A stretch of 64,000 bases of DNA, from assembly GCF_008520265.1 (NCBI RefSeq), contig NZ_VIQM01000097.1:78055-142054 (forward strand). Reading direction: 5' to 3'. Source of the DNA: Sphingobacterium cavernae (GTDB lineage: Bacteria; Bacteroidota; Bacteroidia; Sphingobacteriales; Sphingobacteriaceae). Below, piece after piece: positions 47,164-55,514 of this stretch. The position numbers were made by a program, and so were the translations under genes. The notes under the pieces were generated by a model. The model saw only the letters and a program-made list of their open reading frames with translations, was not told the origin of the DNA and searched no databases. Numbering within the stretch: the first letter of the stretch is position 1; each line of letters begins with the position of its first letter.

Positions 47164-48030
47164 TTAATACAAGGAACCTGTATTTACAATTGGTTGTGCT
47201 GCTTTTTCGCCGCATAATACAACCATTAGATTGCTTACCATGGCTGCTTTGCGCTCATCATCCAATTCCACAATATTCTCAGCGGATAATTTTTTCAACG
47301 CCATATCTACCATCCCAACAGCACCGTCAACGATCTTTGCACGCGCTGCTACAATTGCTGCAGCTTGCTGTCTTTGCAACATCGCTCCAGCAATCTCTGC
47401 CGCATAAGCCAAGTGGCTAATACGAGCTTCTTGCACAACTATACCTGCTTTTGACAAGCGCTCTGTCAATTCATTTTCCAAAATGTGATTTACTTCTTCC
47501 CCACCATTTCGCAAGGTAATCTCAGCCGTATCATCTTCCAAATCATCGTATGCAAAACTCACCGCCAAATGACGAACCGCAGCTTCGGATTGTGCGCGCA
47601 CATAATCAAACACGCGTTCTACATCGTACGCAGCTTTATACGTATCCCCTATTTTCCAAACGATTACCGCACCGATTTCAATAGGATTACCCATTTTATC
47701 ATTAACCTTTAACGTTTGTCCTTGTAAGTTTTCCGAACGCAAAGACATTTTTGTCGCTGTATACAATGGATTCACAAAAAACAATCCATTTTCCTTAATT
47801 GTGCCTACATAGCTACCAAAGAAATTCAATACACGTGAATGATTCGGATGCACAATCAGAATTCCTTTAAAAATAAAAACTGAGGCTAAAAAAACTAGAA
47901 TACCGAGGAATATAAATCCTGGTCGATCGTTTAAGACAGATAAATATACAATGTAACCAGACATTAATAACAAAACAATGCCAATTCCGATTGCAGAATA
48001 TCCTGAGGTAGGCTTAATAACTTTTTCCAT
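47164..48030 (-). CDS. SPFH/Band 7 domain membrane protein
   Basis: The 288-residue protein has two N-terminal helices (IGIGIVLLLMSGYIVYLSV and FIFLGILVFLASVFIFKGIL), then a Band 7 domain starting VHPNHSRVLNFFGSYVGTIK with IEIGAVIVWKIGDTYKAAYD, and a helical C-terminus containing EARISHLAYAAEIAGAML and QQAAAIVAARAKIVDGAVGM. SPFH proteins oligomerise in membrane microdomains. No NfeD gene is nearby, so it is of the stand-alone type. The small RHH gene follows. Confidence 0.92.
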   Translation of the reverse strand: MEKVIKPTSGYSAIGIGIVLLLMSGYIVYLSVLNDRPGFIFLGILVFLASVFIFKGILIVHPNHSRVLNFFGSYVGTIKENGLFFVNPLYTATKMSLRSENLQGQTLKVNDKMGNPIEIGAVIVWKIGDTYKAAYDVERVFDYVRAQSEAAVRHLAVSFAYDDLEDDTAEITLRNGGEEVNHILENELTERLSKAGIVVQEARISHLAYAAEIAGAMLQRQQAAAIVAARAKIVDGAVGMVDMALKKLSAENIVELDDERKAAMVSNLMVVLCGEKAAQPIVNTGSLY

Positions 48031-48050
48031 AATTTATAAGTGTTAAAATT

Positions 48051-48080
48051 TGATATCATTTTGATATCATAAATATATCA
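48051..48080. promoter_or_regulatory. Three-unit operator candidate (TGATATCA array)
   Basis: The palindrome TGATATCA occurs at 48051-48058 and 48062-48069, and an imperfect third unit ATATATCA lies at 48073-48080. The units are spaced exactly 11 bp apart, one helical turn. The array lies 21 bp before the SPFH gene. Tandem palindromic subsites on one DNA face are how ribbon-helix-helix proteins bind, and the operon encodes one. Confidence 0.6.
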
Positions 48081-48161
48081 AAATAAAATTAAATTTCAAA
48101 AAATATTTGAATCTCATTATTTTAAAACATTATGTATCTTTATTTTTTATAAACCGAATAT

Positions 48162-49313
48162 ATGATACTCAACATACTCAAATGGCTAATTGGTAGTCTT
48201 ATCGTGCTTATAACAGTTATTTCTTTAGGTCTATTATTTACAGGTAATGGGTATATTCTCAAGGCTGTACGTACAGTTTACTTGACAGGACATACATCTG
48301 CTTTTTTGGAGGATTATAAATATTTTGAGAACAGAAAAATCGAAAAAGGAACACCTCAACCTTGGCCACAATCGGTAGATTACAATAAAAGCAGTTCTAC
48401 ACCTGTATTAGATTCTATCCACCTTGCTAATAAAAGCATAGCATATTTGATTATAAAGAATGACAGTATCTGGTTTGAAAAATATTACGATGGTTTTAAC
48501 GAAAAATCGTTGACAAACTCATTTTCTATGGCCAAAAGCATTTCTGCTGCCCTATTAGGCAAAGCCTTAGAACTAGGCTATATAATTAGTTTGGATGAAA
48601 AAGTGAAAAGCTATTTACCCGAATTACAAGGCGAATACGCAGATGAATTGACTATCCGTGATTTAGTTTCCATGCGATCGGGATTGCAATGGGATGAAAA
48701 ATACTATTCCCCTTTTTCAATTACAACTAAAGCTTATTTTTACAAAGATATCAGCAAAGCCATGTTGGAATTGCCAATAAAGGACAAACCAAATCAAAAA
48801 TTTAAATACCAAAGCGGTGACACGCAATTACTAGGAATGGTATTGGCTAAAGCCCTTCCTGTTTCGCTATCAGAATTTTTGTCCGAACATTTTTGGAAGC
48901 CAATGGGCGCTGAAAATGATGCACTTTGGCAATTCTCACCTCAGGATGGTGTTGAAAAAACATATTGTTGTATTGCAAGTAATGCACGCGATTTCGCACG
49001 TTTTGGAAAATTGTATACCCAAAATGGACGTTGGGGTGAAAAGCAACTTCTAGATTCTTCTTACGTGCAAAATTCAATAACGCCAGCAGCTTTGGATTCA
49101 CAAAATTATGGTTACAGTTGGTGGCTGAATGAATATAAGGGCAAGAAAGTATTCTATATGGATGGTCATTTAGGGCAATTTGTTATTTCAATTCCGGCGG
49201 ATAATATTTTAATTGTTCGATTAGGTCATTTGCATGATAAGAAAAACAAACAAGATCCACAAGGGGCTTTCTATCAATATATTGAACAAGCTTATAAAAT
49301 GATGGGTATTTAA
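48162..49313 (+). CDS. Serine hydrolase, class C beta-lactamase family
   Basis: The 383-residue protein has an N-terminal membrane anchor (IGSLIVLITVISLGLLFTG). The active-site SxxK is in FSMAKSISAALLG (Ser about residue 127). The second motif YxS/N is represented by YQSGDTQLLG, and the domain ends with a region holding DGHLGQFVISIPADN, where the third motif (H/K-x-G) lies. Members include penicillin-binding esterases and D-peptidases rather than resistance enzymes; location should be periplasmic. It is a monocistronic gene divergent from the SPFH gene. Confidence 0.9.
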   Translation: MILNILKWLIGSLIVLITVISLGLLFTGNGYILKAVRTVYLTGHTSAFLEDYKYFENRKIEKGTPQPWPQSVDYNKSSSTPVLDSIHLANKSIAYLIIKNDSIWFEKYYDGFNEKSLTNSFSMAKSISAALLGKALELGYIISLDEKVKSYLPELQGEYADELTIRDLVSMRSGLQWDEKYYSPFSITTKAYFYKDISKAMLELPIKDKPNQKFKYQSGDTQLLGMVLAKALPVSLSEFLSEHFWKPMGAENDALWQFSPQDGVEKTYCCIASNARDFARFGKLYTQNGRWGEKQLLDSSYVQNSITPAALDSQNYGYSWWLNEYKGKKVFYMDGHLGQFVISIPADNILIVRLGHLHDKKNKQDPQGAFYQYIEQAYKMMGI

Positions 49314-49318
49314 TTAAG

Positions 49319-49615
49319 CTATTTTTCGACATCTATTCTGCGTTGCAATACTATCTTATAGGTTCCTTTGGTTTTATTAATTACAGAATCATAATTCAAT
49401 TGAACTTTATCGCCTACGTTGTATTTTCCATTTCGTATATCACTGTATTTGACTTTCTTTTCAAATCCTTCGACATAGAATCCGCGAAGATGTCTTTTAC
49501 CACTTCGTTTTATTTTGGTAATGGTAAATACACCTTGCTTGGTGTGTGTCTCGTACACATCATTGTCACAGGCTAAAAAAAGTATGGCTATAATTATTGT
49601 AAGAAAGTTTTTCAT
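49319..49615 (-). CDS. Small lipoprotein, unknown function
   Basis: I chose the ATG at 49615 (MKNFLTIIIAILFLACDND), which gives 98 residues with a clear lipobox at Cys16; the in-frame ATGs upstream add only MAMP. The mature part is short and basic with a beta-rich pattern (GVFTITKIKRSGKRHLRGFY, GDKVQLNYDSVINKTKGTYK), perhaps an OB/SH3-like barrel. No family is recognised. The stop lies 5 bp from the end of the convergent serine hydrolase gene. Confidence 0.7.
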   Translation of the reverse strand: MKNFLTIIIAILFLACDNDVYETHTKQGVFTITKIKRSGKRHLRGFYVEGFEKKVKYSDIRNGKYNVGDKVQLNYDSVINKTKGTYKIVLQRRIDVEK

Positions 49616-49699
49616 TGGCATTGCCAAAAATAATAATTATGTCCGATTTTCATCAAATAACTTACACACAATTATGACGCTATAGCCTTAATTTATAGC

Positions 49700-49707
49700 T
49701 ATATTTG
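49700..49707 (+). promoter_or_regulatory. -7 box abutting the HAD phosphatase start
   Basis: TATATTTG matches TAnnTTTG and ends four bases before the ATG at 49712, which would give a leader of only about two bases. No clear -33 TTG is seen. Confidence 0.5.
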
Positions 49708-49711
49708 CCCT

Positions 49712-50371
49712 ATGAATCAATATGCCGTATTATTTGATATGGATGGTGTAATCTGCCATACCAATCCGCATCACGCTAAAGCATTCGAAGCTTTTTTTGA
49801 CAAATACCAAATTCCATACTCAGAGCAAGAGTTTGAAGATCATATGTATGGTAAACACAACAGTCACATCATGACTTACTTTTTCAAAAGACCAGTACAT
49901 GGTGAAGAACTACTTCAATTAGAAAATGAAAAGGAACAATTGTTTCGCGACCTCTATAAAGATAAAGTAGAAACTATACTCCATTACAAAGAATTTTTAG
50001 CGGATCTGAAAGCCAACAATTTCAAAACCGCGGTATGCACCTCAGCTCCACGAGCAAATATGGATATGATAATTGATCAATTAGGTATTCGTGAGCAAAT
50101 GCAATCTTTAATGGCTAGTGAAGATGTGACTTTGCATAAACCACATCCTGAAGTTTATTTAAATTCAGCCGCCAGATTAGGTGTTGAGCCAAGCAATTGT
50201 GTCGTCTTTGAAGATTCATTTTCTGGTGTCACTGCAGGATTAAATGCAGGAATGAAAGTAGTAGCTGTATTAAGTTCGCATACGAAAGAACAATTACCGA
50301 AATGCGACTATTACATTAATGATTATTCAGAGATCAATGCTGCAAAGGTTCTTGATATACTAAAATCTTAA
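49712..50371 (+). CDS. HAD-superfamily hydrolase, beta-phosphoglucomutase-like
   Basis: The 219-residue protein has the HAD motif I FDMDGVICHTNPHHAKAFE (nucleophile Asp10 and Asp12), a helical cap, motif II TAVCTSAPR, motif III lysine in LHKPHPEVYLNSA and motif IV CVVFEDSFSGVTAGL. The pattern fits the beta-phosphoglucomutase/sugar phosphatase group; actual substrate open. It stands 1 bp before the TSUP permease gene, a likely two-gene unit. Confidence 0.9.
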   Translation: MNQYAVLFDMDGVICHTNPHHAKAFEAFFDKYQIPYSEQEFEDHMYGKHNSHIMTYFFKRPVHGEELLQLENEKEQLFRDLYKDKVETILHYKEFLADLKANNFKTAVCTSAPRANMDMIIDQLGIREQMQSLMASEDVTLHKPHPEVYLNSAARLGVEPSNCVVFEDSFSGVTAGLNAGMKVVAVLSSHTKEQLPKCDYYINDYSEINAAKVLDILKS

Positions 50372-50372
50372 A

Positions 50373-51137
50373 ATGGAAGAGGCACTGCAATTGATTTCAA
50401 GTCCTTATGGTTGGGCGTTGTATTTTACGTGCGCCATGTTGATTGGTATTTCCAAAACGGGAATTCAAAACATTGGAACATTAGCTGTGCCTCTTTTTGC
50501 TTTACTCTTCGGGGCAAAATATTCTACAGGAATTGTGCTAATTCTGCTTTGTTTTGCAGATTTGGTGGCTGTAATTTATTATCGAAAGGCATTTCTGTGG
50601 CATGAAGTCAAAAAATTATTACCGCTAGCTTTCTTTGGGCTTTTCATAGGGTTATTGTTGGGAAATTACATCGACGATAAGACTTTTAAAATCTGTATTG
50701 GAATCTGCATAATAGTTGGCGTTTTCATTATGCTTTGGATGGAAAAATCATCTTTAGAAAAACAGAAGCTATTGACTAATAAAAAATGGTATTCGCCGCT
50801 ATTTGGATTTATATTAGGTTTTTCTACGATGATAGGCAATGCGGCTGGGCCTGCCCTTTCTGTATATATGCTTTCAAAGCGTTTAGATAAAATTGCTTTT
50901 GCAGCTACATCTGCTTGGTTTATTTTCATATTAAATTTGAGTAAGATTCCACTTCAAGTATTTGTGTGGCACAATATTACTTGGGAAGGAATTATATTAA
51001 ATCTTATGGCTTTGCCCTTTATTCTATTGGGTGGATTTATTGGAATTAAAATTATTAAAGTTTTACCCGAAAAAACCTTCCGACACATAATTATCGCTTT
51101 GGTAATCATTGCTTCTATCTTATTGATAATTCTCTAA
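50373..51137 (+). CDS. TSUP family (TauE/SafE) membrane permease
   Basis: The 254-residue protein has about eight membrane helices. The N-terminal repeat shows MLIGISKTGIQNIGTLAVPL and the second repeat shows GFILGFSTMIGNAAGPALSV, the two half-molecule signatures of the TauE/SafE sulfite-exporter family. Members move sulfonates, sulfite or organic acids; the substrate here is unknown. Start is 1 bp after the stop of the HAD gene. Confidence 0.92.
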   Translation: MEEALQLISSPYGWALYFTCAMLIGISKTGIQNIGTLAVPLFALLFGAKYSTGIVLILLCFADLVAVIYYRKAFLWHEVKKLLPLAFFGLFIGLLLGNYIDDKTFKICIGICIIVGVFIMLWMEKSSLEKQKLLTNKKWYSPLFGFILGFSTMIGNAAGPALSVYMLSKRLDKIAFAATSAWFIFILNLSKIPLQVFVWHNITWEGIILNLMALPFILLGGFIGIKIIKVLPEKTFRHIIIALVIIASILLIIL

Positions 51138-51152
51138 TCAAAAACTTGTTTG

Positions 51153-51160
51153 TACTTTTG
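51153..51160 (+). promoter_or_regulatory. -7 box abutting the exonuclease/GIY-YIG start
   Basis: TACTTTTG matches TAnnTTTG and ends four bases before the ATG at 51165. This supports that start over an upstream in-frame ATG at 51150, which would lie upstream of the box. Confidence 0.55.
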
Positions 51161-51164
51161 TCGT

Positions 51165-52550
51165 ATGGAATATGCGATTGTGGATATTGAGACGACTGGT
51201 TCGTATGCAGCAGGGAATAAAATAACAGAGATAGCAATTGTCATCCACGATGGAACGCATATTTTAGAGAAATTTCAGTCCTTAGTAAATCCCGATTCTC
51301 CTATTCCCTTTCATATTCAAGCCTTGACTGGCATTACAAATGAAATGGTGGAAGATGCACCGACATTCAAAGATATAGCATCCACTGTATACGGATTATT
51401 ACACAAGCGAATCTTTGTCGCACACAACGTCAATTTCGATTATTCGTTTATCGTCGAAGAATTAAAAAATGCTGGCTATTCGTGGCGAGCTCCCAAATTG
51501 TGTACTGTCCGACTTTCGCGCAAAATAATTCCGAATCAATCTTCGTACAGTTTAGGGAAATTGTGTCAAAATCTTGGCATACGAATTCACGATAGACACC
51601 GCGCTATGGGAGACGCGGAAGCAACTGTGACACTTTTTGAAAAACTCGTACGAGAGGACAAGGAGAAGCTGATTGAAAGTACGCTACGGAAAACTAAAGA
51701 ACACCGCCTGCCAACACATATCAATGAGGAAGATTTCCTTAAACTCCCCGAAACAACTGGCGTATATATCTTTCATAATGCAGTAGGCAAAATTATTTAT
51801 GTGGGCAAAGCTGTAAATATTCAAAAAAGAGTGCTAAGTCATTTTTCGGGAACAAATGGGACGCAAAAAAGACAAGCTTTTATCAATGATATACATCATA
51901 TAGATTACATCGAAACTGGAACGGAGTTAATGTCTTTGCTCACCGAATGTAAGCTAATCAAGCAGCATTGGCCAACGCACAATCGTGCGTTGAAAAAGTT
52001 TGAACCAAAATTTTCATTGATTCAATATACGGATCAGAATGATTACGTACGCCTTATCGTTTCACCTTATGACAAACACGCGAGCGCTGTACAACACTTT
52101 GAGCGTCCTTACGAAGCCAATCAAATGCTTTTGCAACTGATGGAGGAATTCGAACTAGACAATAAGTTGTGTTACTTCTACAGCGTACACAATGAATCAA
52201 AGCCAAAGTTAGACTACAGTACTCTCCCATCTTCTGTTGAACACAATGAAAAAGTCGAACTAGCTTTAGAAAAAGTTAAAATGGAATCGCAATCTTTTCT
52301 AGTGATTGATCAAGGTAGACATTTGGACGAAAAATCCTATATACTCTTCAAAAATAACAACTTACATGCTTTTGGTTATTTTGATGTGGATTTAGACATT
52401 CGAGATTATGAAGATGTAATTAATGACGAAGACAAGTGCGTAAGTAACTACTATATGAATTCATTGGTTCTTCAATTCATCGAAAGATATCCAAGAAAGG
52501 TAAAAAAACTAGCCAACAAAGTACCTTTTAATAATCCAGAATATGAATAA
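51165..52550 (+). CDS. DEDDh exonuclease fused to a GIY-YIG nuclease domain
   Basis: I chose the ATG at 51165 (MEYAIVDIETTG) because the promoter box ends just before it; the product is 461 residues. The N-terminal domain has all DnaQ-type exonuclease motifs: VDIETTG, AHNVNFDYSF, and HRAMGDAEATV with the catalytic His and Asp. From about residue 195 comes a GIY-YIG domain like the UvrC/Cho N-terminus: TGVYIFHNAVGKIIYVGKAV and NIQKRVLSHF. The last ~170 residues are unassigned. This fusion is known in several phyla and is thought to act in DNA repair, but its partners are not known. It overlaps the convergent TraX-like gene by 42 bp. Confidence 0.9.
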   Translation: MEYAIVDIETTGSYAAGNKITEIAIVIHDGTHILEKFQSLVNPDSPIPFHIQALTGITNEMVEDAPTFKDIASTVYGLLHKRIFVAHNVNFDYSFIVEELKNAGYSWRAPKLCTVRLSRKIIPNQSSYSLGKLCQNLGIRIHDRHRAMGDAEATVTLFEKLVREDKEKLIESTLRKTKEHRLPTHINEEDFLKLPETTGVYIFHNAVGKIIYVGKAVNIQKRVLSHFSGTNGTQKRQAFINDIHHIDYIETGTELMSLLTECKLIKQHWPTHNRALKKFEPKFSLIQYTDQNDYVRLIVSPYDKHASAVQHFERPYEANQMLLQLMEEFELDNKLCYFYSVHNESKPKLDYSTLPSSVEHNEKVELALEKVKMESQSFLVIDQGRHLDEKSYILFKNNNLHAFGYFDVDLDIRDYEDVINDEDKCVSNYYMNSLVLQFIERYPRKVKKLANKVPFNNPEYE

Positions 52551-53051
52551 ATGCGCAGGATAGAATATGTAGAATACTATCCCAGTTTTCTTATCGCGCT
52601 CACCATTGTATAAATAAATAGGCAATAGACCGAGAATTGCCGCCGATTGCGTAGATATCCTAAACATGTAAAATAAGTTTAAAATCCCCACAGTAAGAAA
52701 TTGCTTCAGTACATTCGTCCGAAACACATAAAAACAAACAACTTGTAGAACTCCCAAATAATAGTAATCAAAATGAAAAAGATTAGCTGCTGTGACCAAC
52801 GCTACGATAAGCAATATCTTCACATCAGAGGATATTTTGTTTGAATCTATTACCATTAACGCTGATAATCCTGCTAGCAAGGTGAAGAATATATTCTGTC
52901 GCGAAGAATCAAACCATTGACCTCCAAACGCTAGATCATAAGGAATCTCTGAAAGTAGAGCAAACATAAACAAACGAAAAAAATAGTGTTTACTACTTTT
53001 AGTATGCGTAAACCTAATTTCATTATCACTTGGTGTATACATTTGGCGCAT
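52509..53051 (-). pseudogene. TraX-like membrane protein, 5'-truncated
   Basis: The 180-residue open frame has a TraX family core: RLFMFALLSEIPYDLAFGG, RQNIFFTLLAGLSALM and later helices (LLIVALVTAANLFHFDYYYL). Family members normally have about 70 more residues in front, including the first helix pair and a FxxFLLVEG-type segment. Those are missing, and the first ~14 codons here read antisense to the start of the neighbouring metallophosphoesterase. The gene thus seems to have lost its promoter and first third in a deletion ending near 52985-53030. TraX acetylates F-pilin in plasmids, but chromosomal homologues have unknown roles. Confidence 0.6.
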
Positions 53052-53064
53052 AGAACCGCGTTGG

Positions 53065-53823
53065 GTGGAATGGAATCAATACGTTATGCCTATTACAAAT
53101 CTCCCAGAATCATTGGTTGGCAAAAAGCTAGTGCAGATTTCAGACATACACATTGGTGAAACGGTTGACGAAGAGTATATAATTAGACAAATTAAAAAAA
53201 AAATATGTGATATAAATCCTGATATTTTAGTTTTCACAGGTGATTATATAAGTGCTGTAAATGTTAATCAAGCTCCATTTGATCAGTTACAAAAAATTCT
53301 TGAATATTCACCAAAGGGAAAGTTAGCAACTGTAGCAATTCTCGGAAATCATGATTACGGAATACTTGCCAGAAATGGATCCCTAGCTGATTCCTTAGTT
53401 CAGATACTTGTCAATAACGGAATTACTGTTTTACGCAATACAAATTTAAATATAAATGGGCTCAATGTAATTGGTATAGATGATTATTGGAGAACTAATT
53501 TTTATCCAGACAGTGCAATGGATTTATATAGCCGAGAAAAAGCTAATCTTGTTTTGGTGCATAATCCAGATGTATGTGATCTAGATGTTTGGAACGGGTA
53601 TGATGGTTGGATTTTATCTGGACATACGCATGGCGGCCAAGTACGTCTCCCCTTTTCTAAAGCCAGTATTATTCCTGTTGATAATAAAAATTATGATGAA
53701 GGTTTGAAACACCTTTCTAACGGAAGAACATTATATATAAACAAAGGATTAGGGCATTCCATTCGCGTCAGGTGGAATGTAAGACCAGAAATAACAGTAT
53801 TTACATTAAAAAAGAAAGGGTAG
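53065..53823 (+). CDS. Metallophosphoesterase, probably missing its N-terminal anchor start
   Basis: From a GTG at 53065 the protein has 252 residues. All calcineurin-like motifs are present: QISDIHIG (DxH), FTGDY, AILGNHDYG (GNHD), LVHNPD and LSGHTHGGQVRLP. These YkuE-type enzymes are usually membrane-anchored. The frame remains open upstream to 52987 and reads as a hydrophobic helix and linker (LLLLVCVNLISLSLGVY, then IWRIEPRWVEW), but no ATG is found before the stop at 52984-52986. The true start therefore seems lost at the deletion junction shared with the TraX-like gene. The catalytic domain is intact; whether it is expressed is uncertain. A terminator overlaps its stop codon. Confidence 0.75.
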   Translation: MEWNQYVMPITNLPESLVGKKLVQISDIHIGETVDEEYIIRQIKKKICDINPDILVFTGDYISAVNVNQAPFDQLQKILEYSPKGKLATVAILGNHDYGILARNGSLADSLVQILVNNGITVLRNTNLNINGLNVIGIDDYWRTNFYPDSAMDLYSREKANLVLVHNPDVCDLDVWNGYDGWILSGHTHGGQVRLPFSKASIIPVDNKNYDEGLKHLSNGRTLYINKGLGHSIRVRWNVRPEITVFTLKKKG

Positions 53824-53850
53824 AAAGATTTATTTTCTACCCTTTCCTAA
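53815..53850. terminator. Bidirectional terminator overlapping a stop codon
   Basis: AAAGGGTAGAAA (53815-53826) pairs perfectly with TTTCTACCCTTT (53834-53845) around a 7-nt loop. The TAG stop of the metallophosphoesterase lies in the left arm. It also serves the convergent acyl-CoA dehydrogenase gene. Confidence 0.88.
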
Positions 53851-53863
53851 TTTTTATGAATAA

Positions 53864-55363
53864 TTAGGCAAAATTCATCCAATCTGAATTTTCATGGTAT
53901 TCAAAAATTGGGCTAGCTGTATTTTTTGATAAATATTGACCTACCAACATTGTGATGTCCGTGACCATATGTTGACGAGTCAACTCAATTAGTTCTGAAT
54001 TAAATCCATTCATATGTAACACAAATTGGAAACTAATCACACGCGCAATAATACGACCTAACGTAATTGCGTCACGCTGGTTGACTGAAGAGTCAATAGT
54101 GAAGTTTAATAAGTTAGCAAAGTAAGGAATGCTATCATTTGTATTCGTATAAGTCGACAAGAAATTAGCTAAACTTTTTTCTTTTGATTTACGCATTAGC
54201 TTTAAAATAGAATCAGCTATCTGCCCATAAAGCATCTCATTGGAACCTTCAAAAATTTGGAAAGGTCTACTATCAACTACTGCTCTTCCAGCAATATGAT
54301 CCAAACGATAACCGTTTGCCCCGGCCAACTGCAAAGCTATTTGAGCTGATTCTTGCATTAAATCAGTAATCAATGCTTTCAATGAATTGGCTTCAACGGC
54401 AGCCGTAGCCAAATCTTTATCAATACCACTATTTGAAGTACTATAGTGACACATTCCTGAACAAATAGTATATGCTGCTTGAATGCGTGAAAGTTGAAAT
54501 TTAACAGCATCCAAATTCGCTAGAGGAGCATTACCAACTATTCTATTTTGGCAGTGTGCCAATGATTCATCCATTAGTCGTTTGATAAATCCTAATCCCA
54601 TACCTGGAAATTGGAGACGACTACGGTGCAACATATCCAACATCAATTTCAAACCTGTACTTTCGGGCTGTAATTTTTGTTCTTCAGGAACAGTAATATC
54701 TATTTGATTGACCCCATAAGGAATCGCATACAATCCTAAATTATTATAACGCTCCACCATTGGAATATGTTGCGCAGGATTTTTATCATCTGTCACAAAG
54801 AAATCTATATCCCGTGCCAAATCACCGTTATCATTTGCCTTACGCGCAGTCACTAACCAAAAATCTGCTGCACCACTTAAACCCTGCCAATGTTTTTCAC
54901 CATTAATTTTATACCCACCATCAACTTCTTGAAAGGATGTTTTCATATTTAGCGCATCACTTCCATAAGCTTTTTCGGTGATCATCAAACCACCCATTGC
55001 TTTCTCTTCCAAGAATTTTTTGAAAATACGCTCTTGAACATTGTAGTTACCGTATTTAGCTAATGGCTCTAGAAATAACGCGATGTTTATACCAAAGATT
55101 AAAGACAAAGACAATGACTCGTATGAAGCTGCAGCAAGTACTCCCAAACATTCTTTTACATTTACTCCTCGACCACCATGTAACTCCGGTATAGCTACCG
55201 CCAATGGATTTTTAGACATAATCTTTGCTCTAAATTCTGGCGGTAAATCGCGACTTAGACTTATTTTATTGAAATCATATTCGTTTCTAAATAGTTCGCG
55301 TAAATGTTTTGAAAAGTCAGCAATGTATGTCTTAAAATCTGCTTGCTCAACTAATTGACTCAT
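53864..55363 (-). CDS. Acyl-CoA dehydrogenase family flavoprotein
   Basis: The 499-residue protein carries the ACAD motifs: GGLMITEKAYGSDALNMKT, YKINGEKHWQGLSGAADFWL (flavin-binding middle domain), RLQFPGMGLGFIKRLMDESL and the C-terminal PFQIFEGSNEMLYGQIADSI, which holds the glutamate position used as catalytic base in many members. It is about 110 residues longer than medium-chain ACADs because of a C-terminal extension after residue 390. It should oxidise an acyl-CoA in the cytosol. The upstream neighbour on the same strand is an AraC regulator gene. Confidence 0.9.
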   Translation of the reverse strand: MSQLVEQADFKTYIADFSKHLRELFRNEYDFNKISLSRDLPPEFRAKIMSKNPLAVAIPELHGGRGVNVKECLGVLAAASYESLSLSLIFGINIALFLEPLAKYGNYNVQERIFKKFLEEKAMGGLMITEKAYGSDALNMKTSFQEVDGGYKINGEKHWQGLSGAADFWLVTARKANDNGDLARDIDFFVTDDKNPAQHIPMVERYNNLGLYAIPYGVNQIDITVPEEQKLQPESTGLKLMLDMLHRSRLQFPGMGLGFIKRLMDESLAHCQNRIVGNAPLANLDAVKFQLSRIQAAYTICSGMCHYSTSNSGIDKDLATAAVEANSLKALITDLMQESAQIALQLAGANGYRLDHIAGRAVVDSRPFQIFEGSNEMLYGQIADSILKLMRKSKEKSLANFLSTYTNTNDSIPYFANLLNFTIDSSVNQRDAITLGRIIARVISFQFVLHMNGFNSELIELTRQHMVTDITMLVGQYLSKNTASPIFEYHENSDWMNFA

Positions 55364-55404
55364 ATCTTTTGTAATTTAATTCTTTTATGTTCAGTGTGTT
55401 TTTC

Positions 55405-55430
55405 ATAGTGCAAATAGTGCAACTGCACTT
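55405..55430. promoter_or_regulatory. Operator candidate in front of the acyl-CoA dehydrogenase gene
   Basis: ATAGTGCAA occurs twice in tandem (55405-55413 and 55414-55422), and the second copy joins a TGCACT (55424-55429) to form the inverted repeat AGTGCA-AC-TGCACT. It lies 40-70 bp before the acyl-CoA dehydrogenase start and downstream of the araC-type gene. Direct repeats of this size suit an AraC-family dimer. Confidence 0.45.
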
Positions 55431-55514
55431 ACATTCGTAAAATTAACCGATAAGAGAGGCACTAACTATTAAAAACAGAACAAATAACAGGACAAATCGT
55501 GCATTAACAGTTTT

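Noticed and set aside
47049..47420. A 123-codon plus-strand open frame over the SPFH and RHH genes
   Set aside because: It is antisense to both genes and reads like low-complexity Leu/Gln/Pro sequence; the minus-strand genes have clear families.
48162..49313. Beta-lactamase resistance gene
   Set aside because: The SxxK motif is shared by all class C-type esterases and peptidases; the membrane anchor and lack of a clean YxN and KTG make a resistance enzyme unlikely.
52987..53064. Extending the metallophosphoesterase to a start at 52987
   Set aside because: The frame is open and reads as a membrane helix, but there is no ATG, GTG or TTG that fits before the stop at 52984-52986, so a start there cannot be supported.
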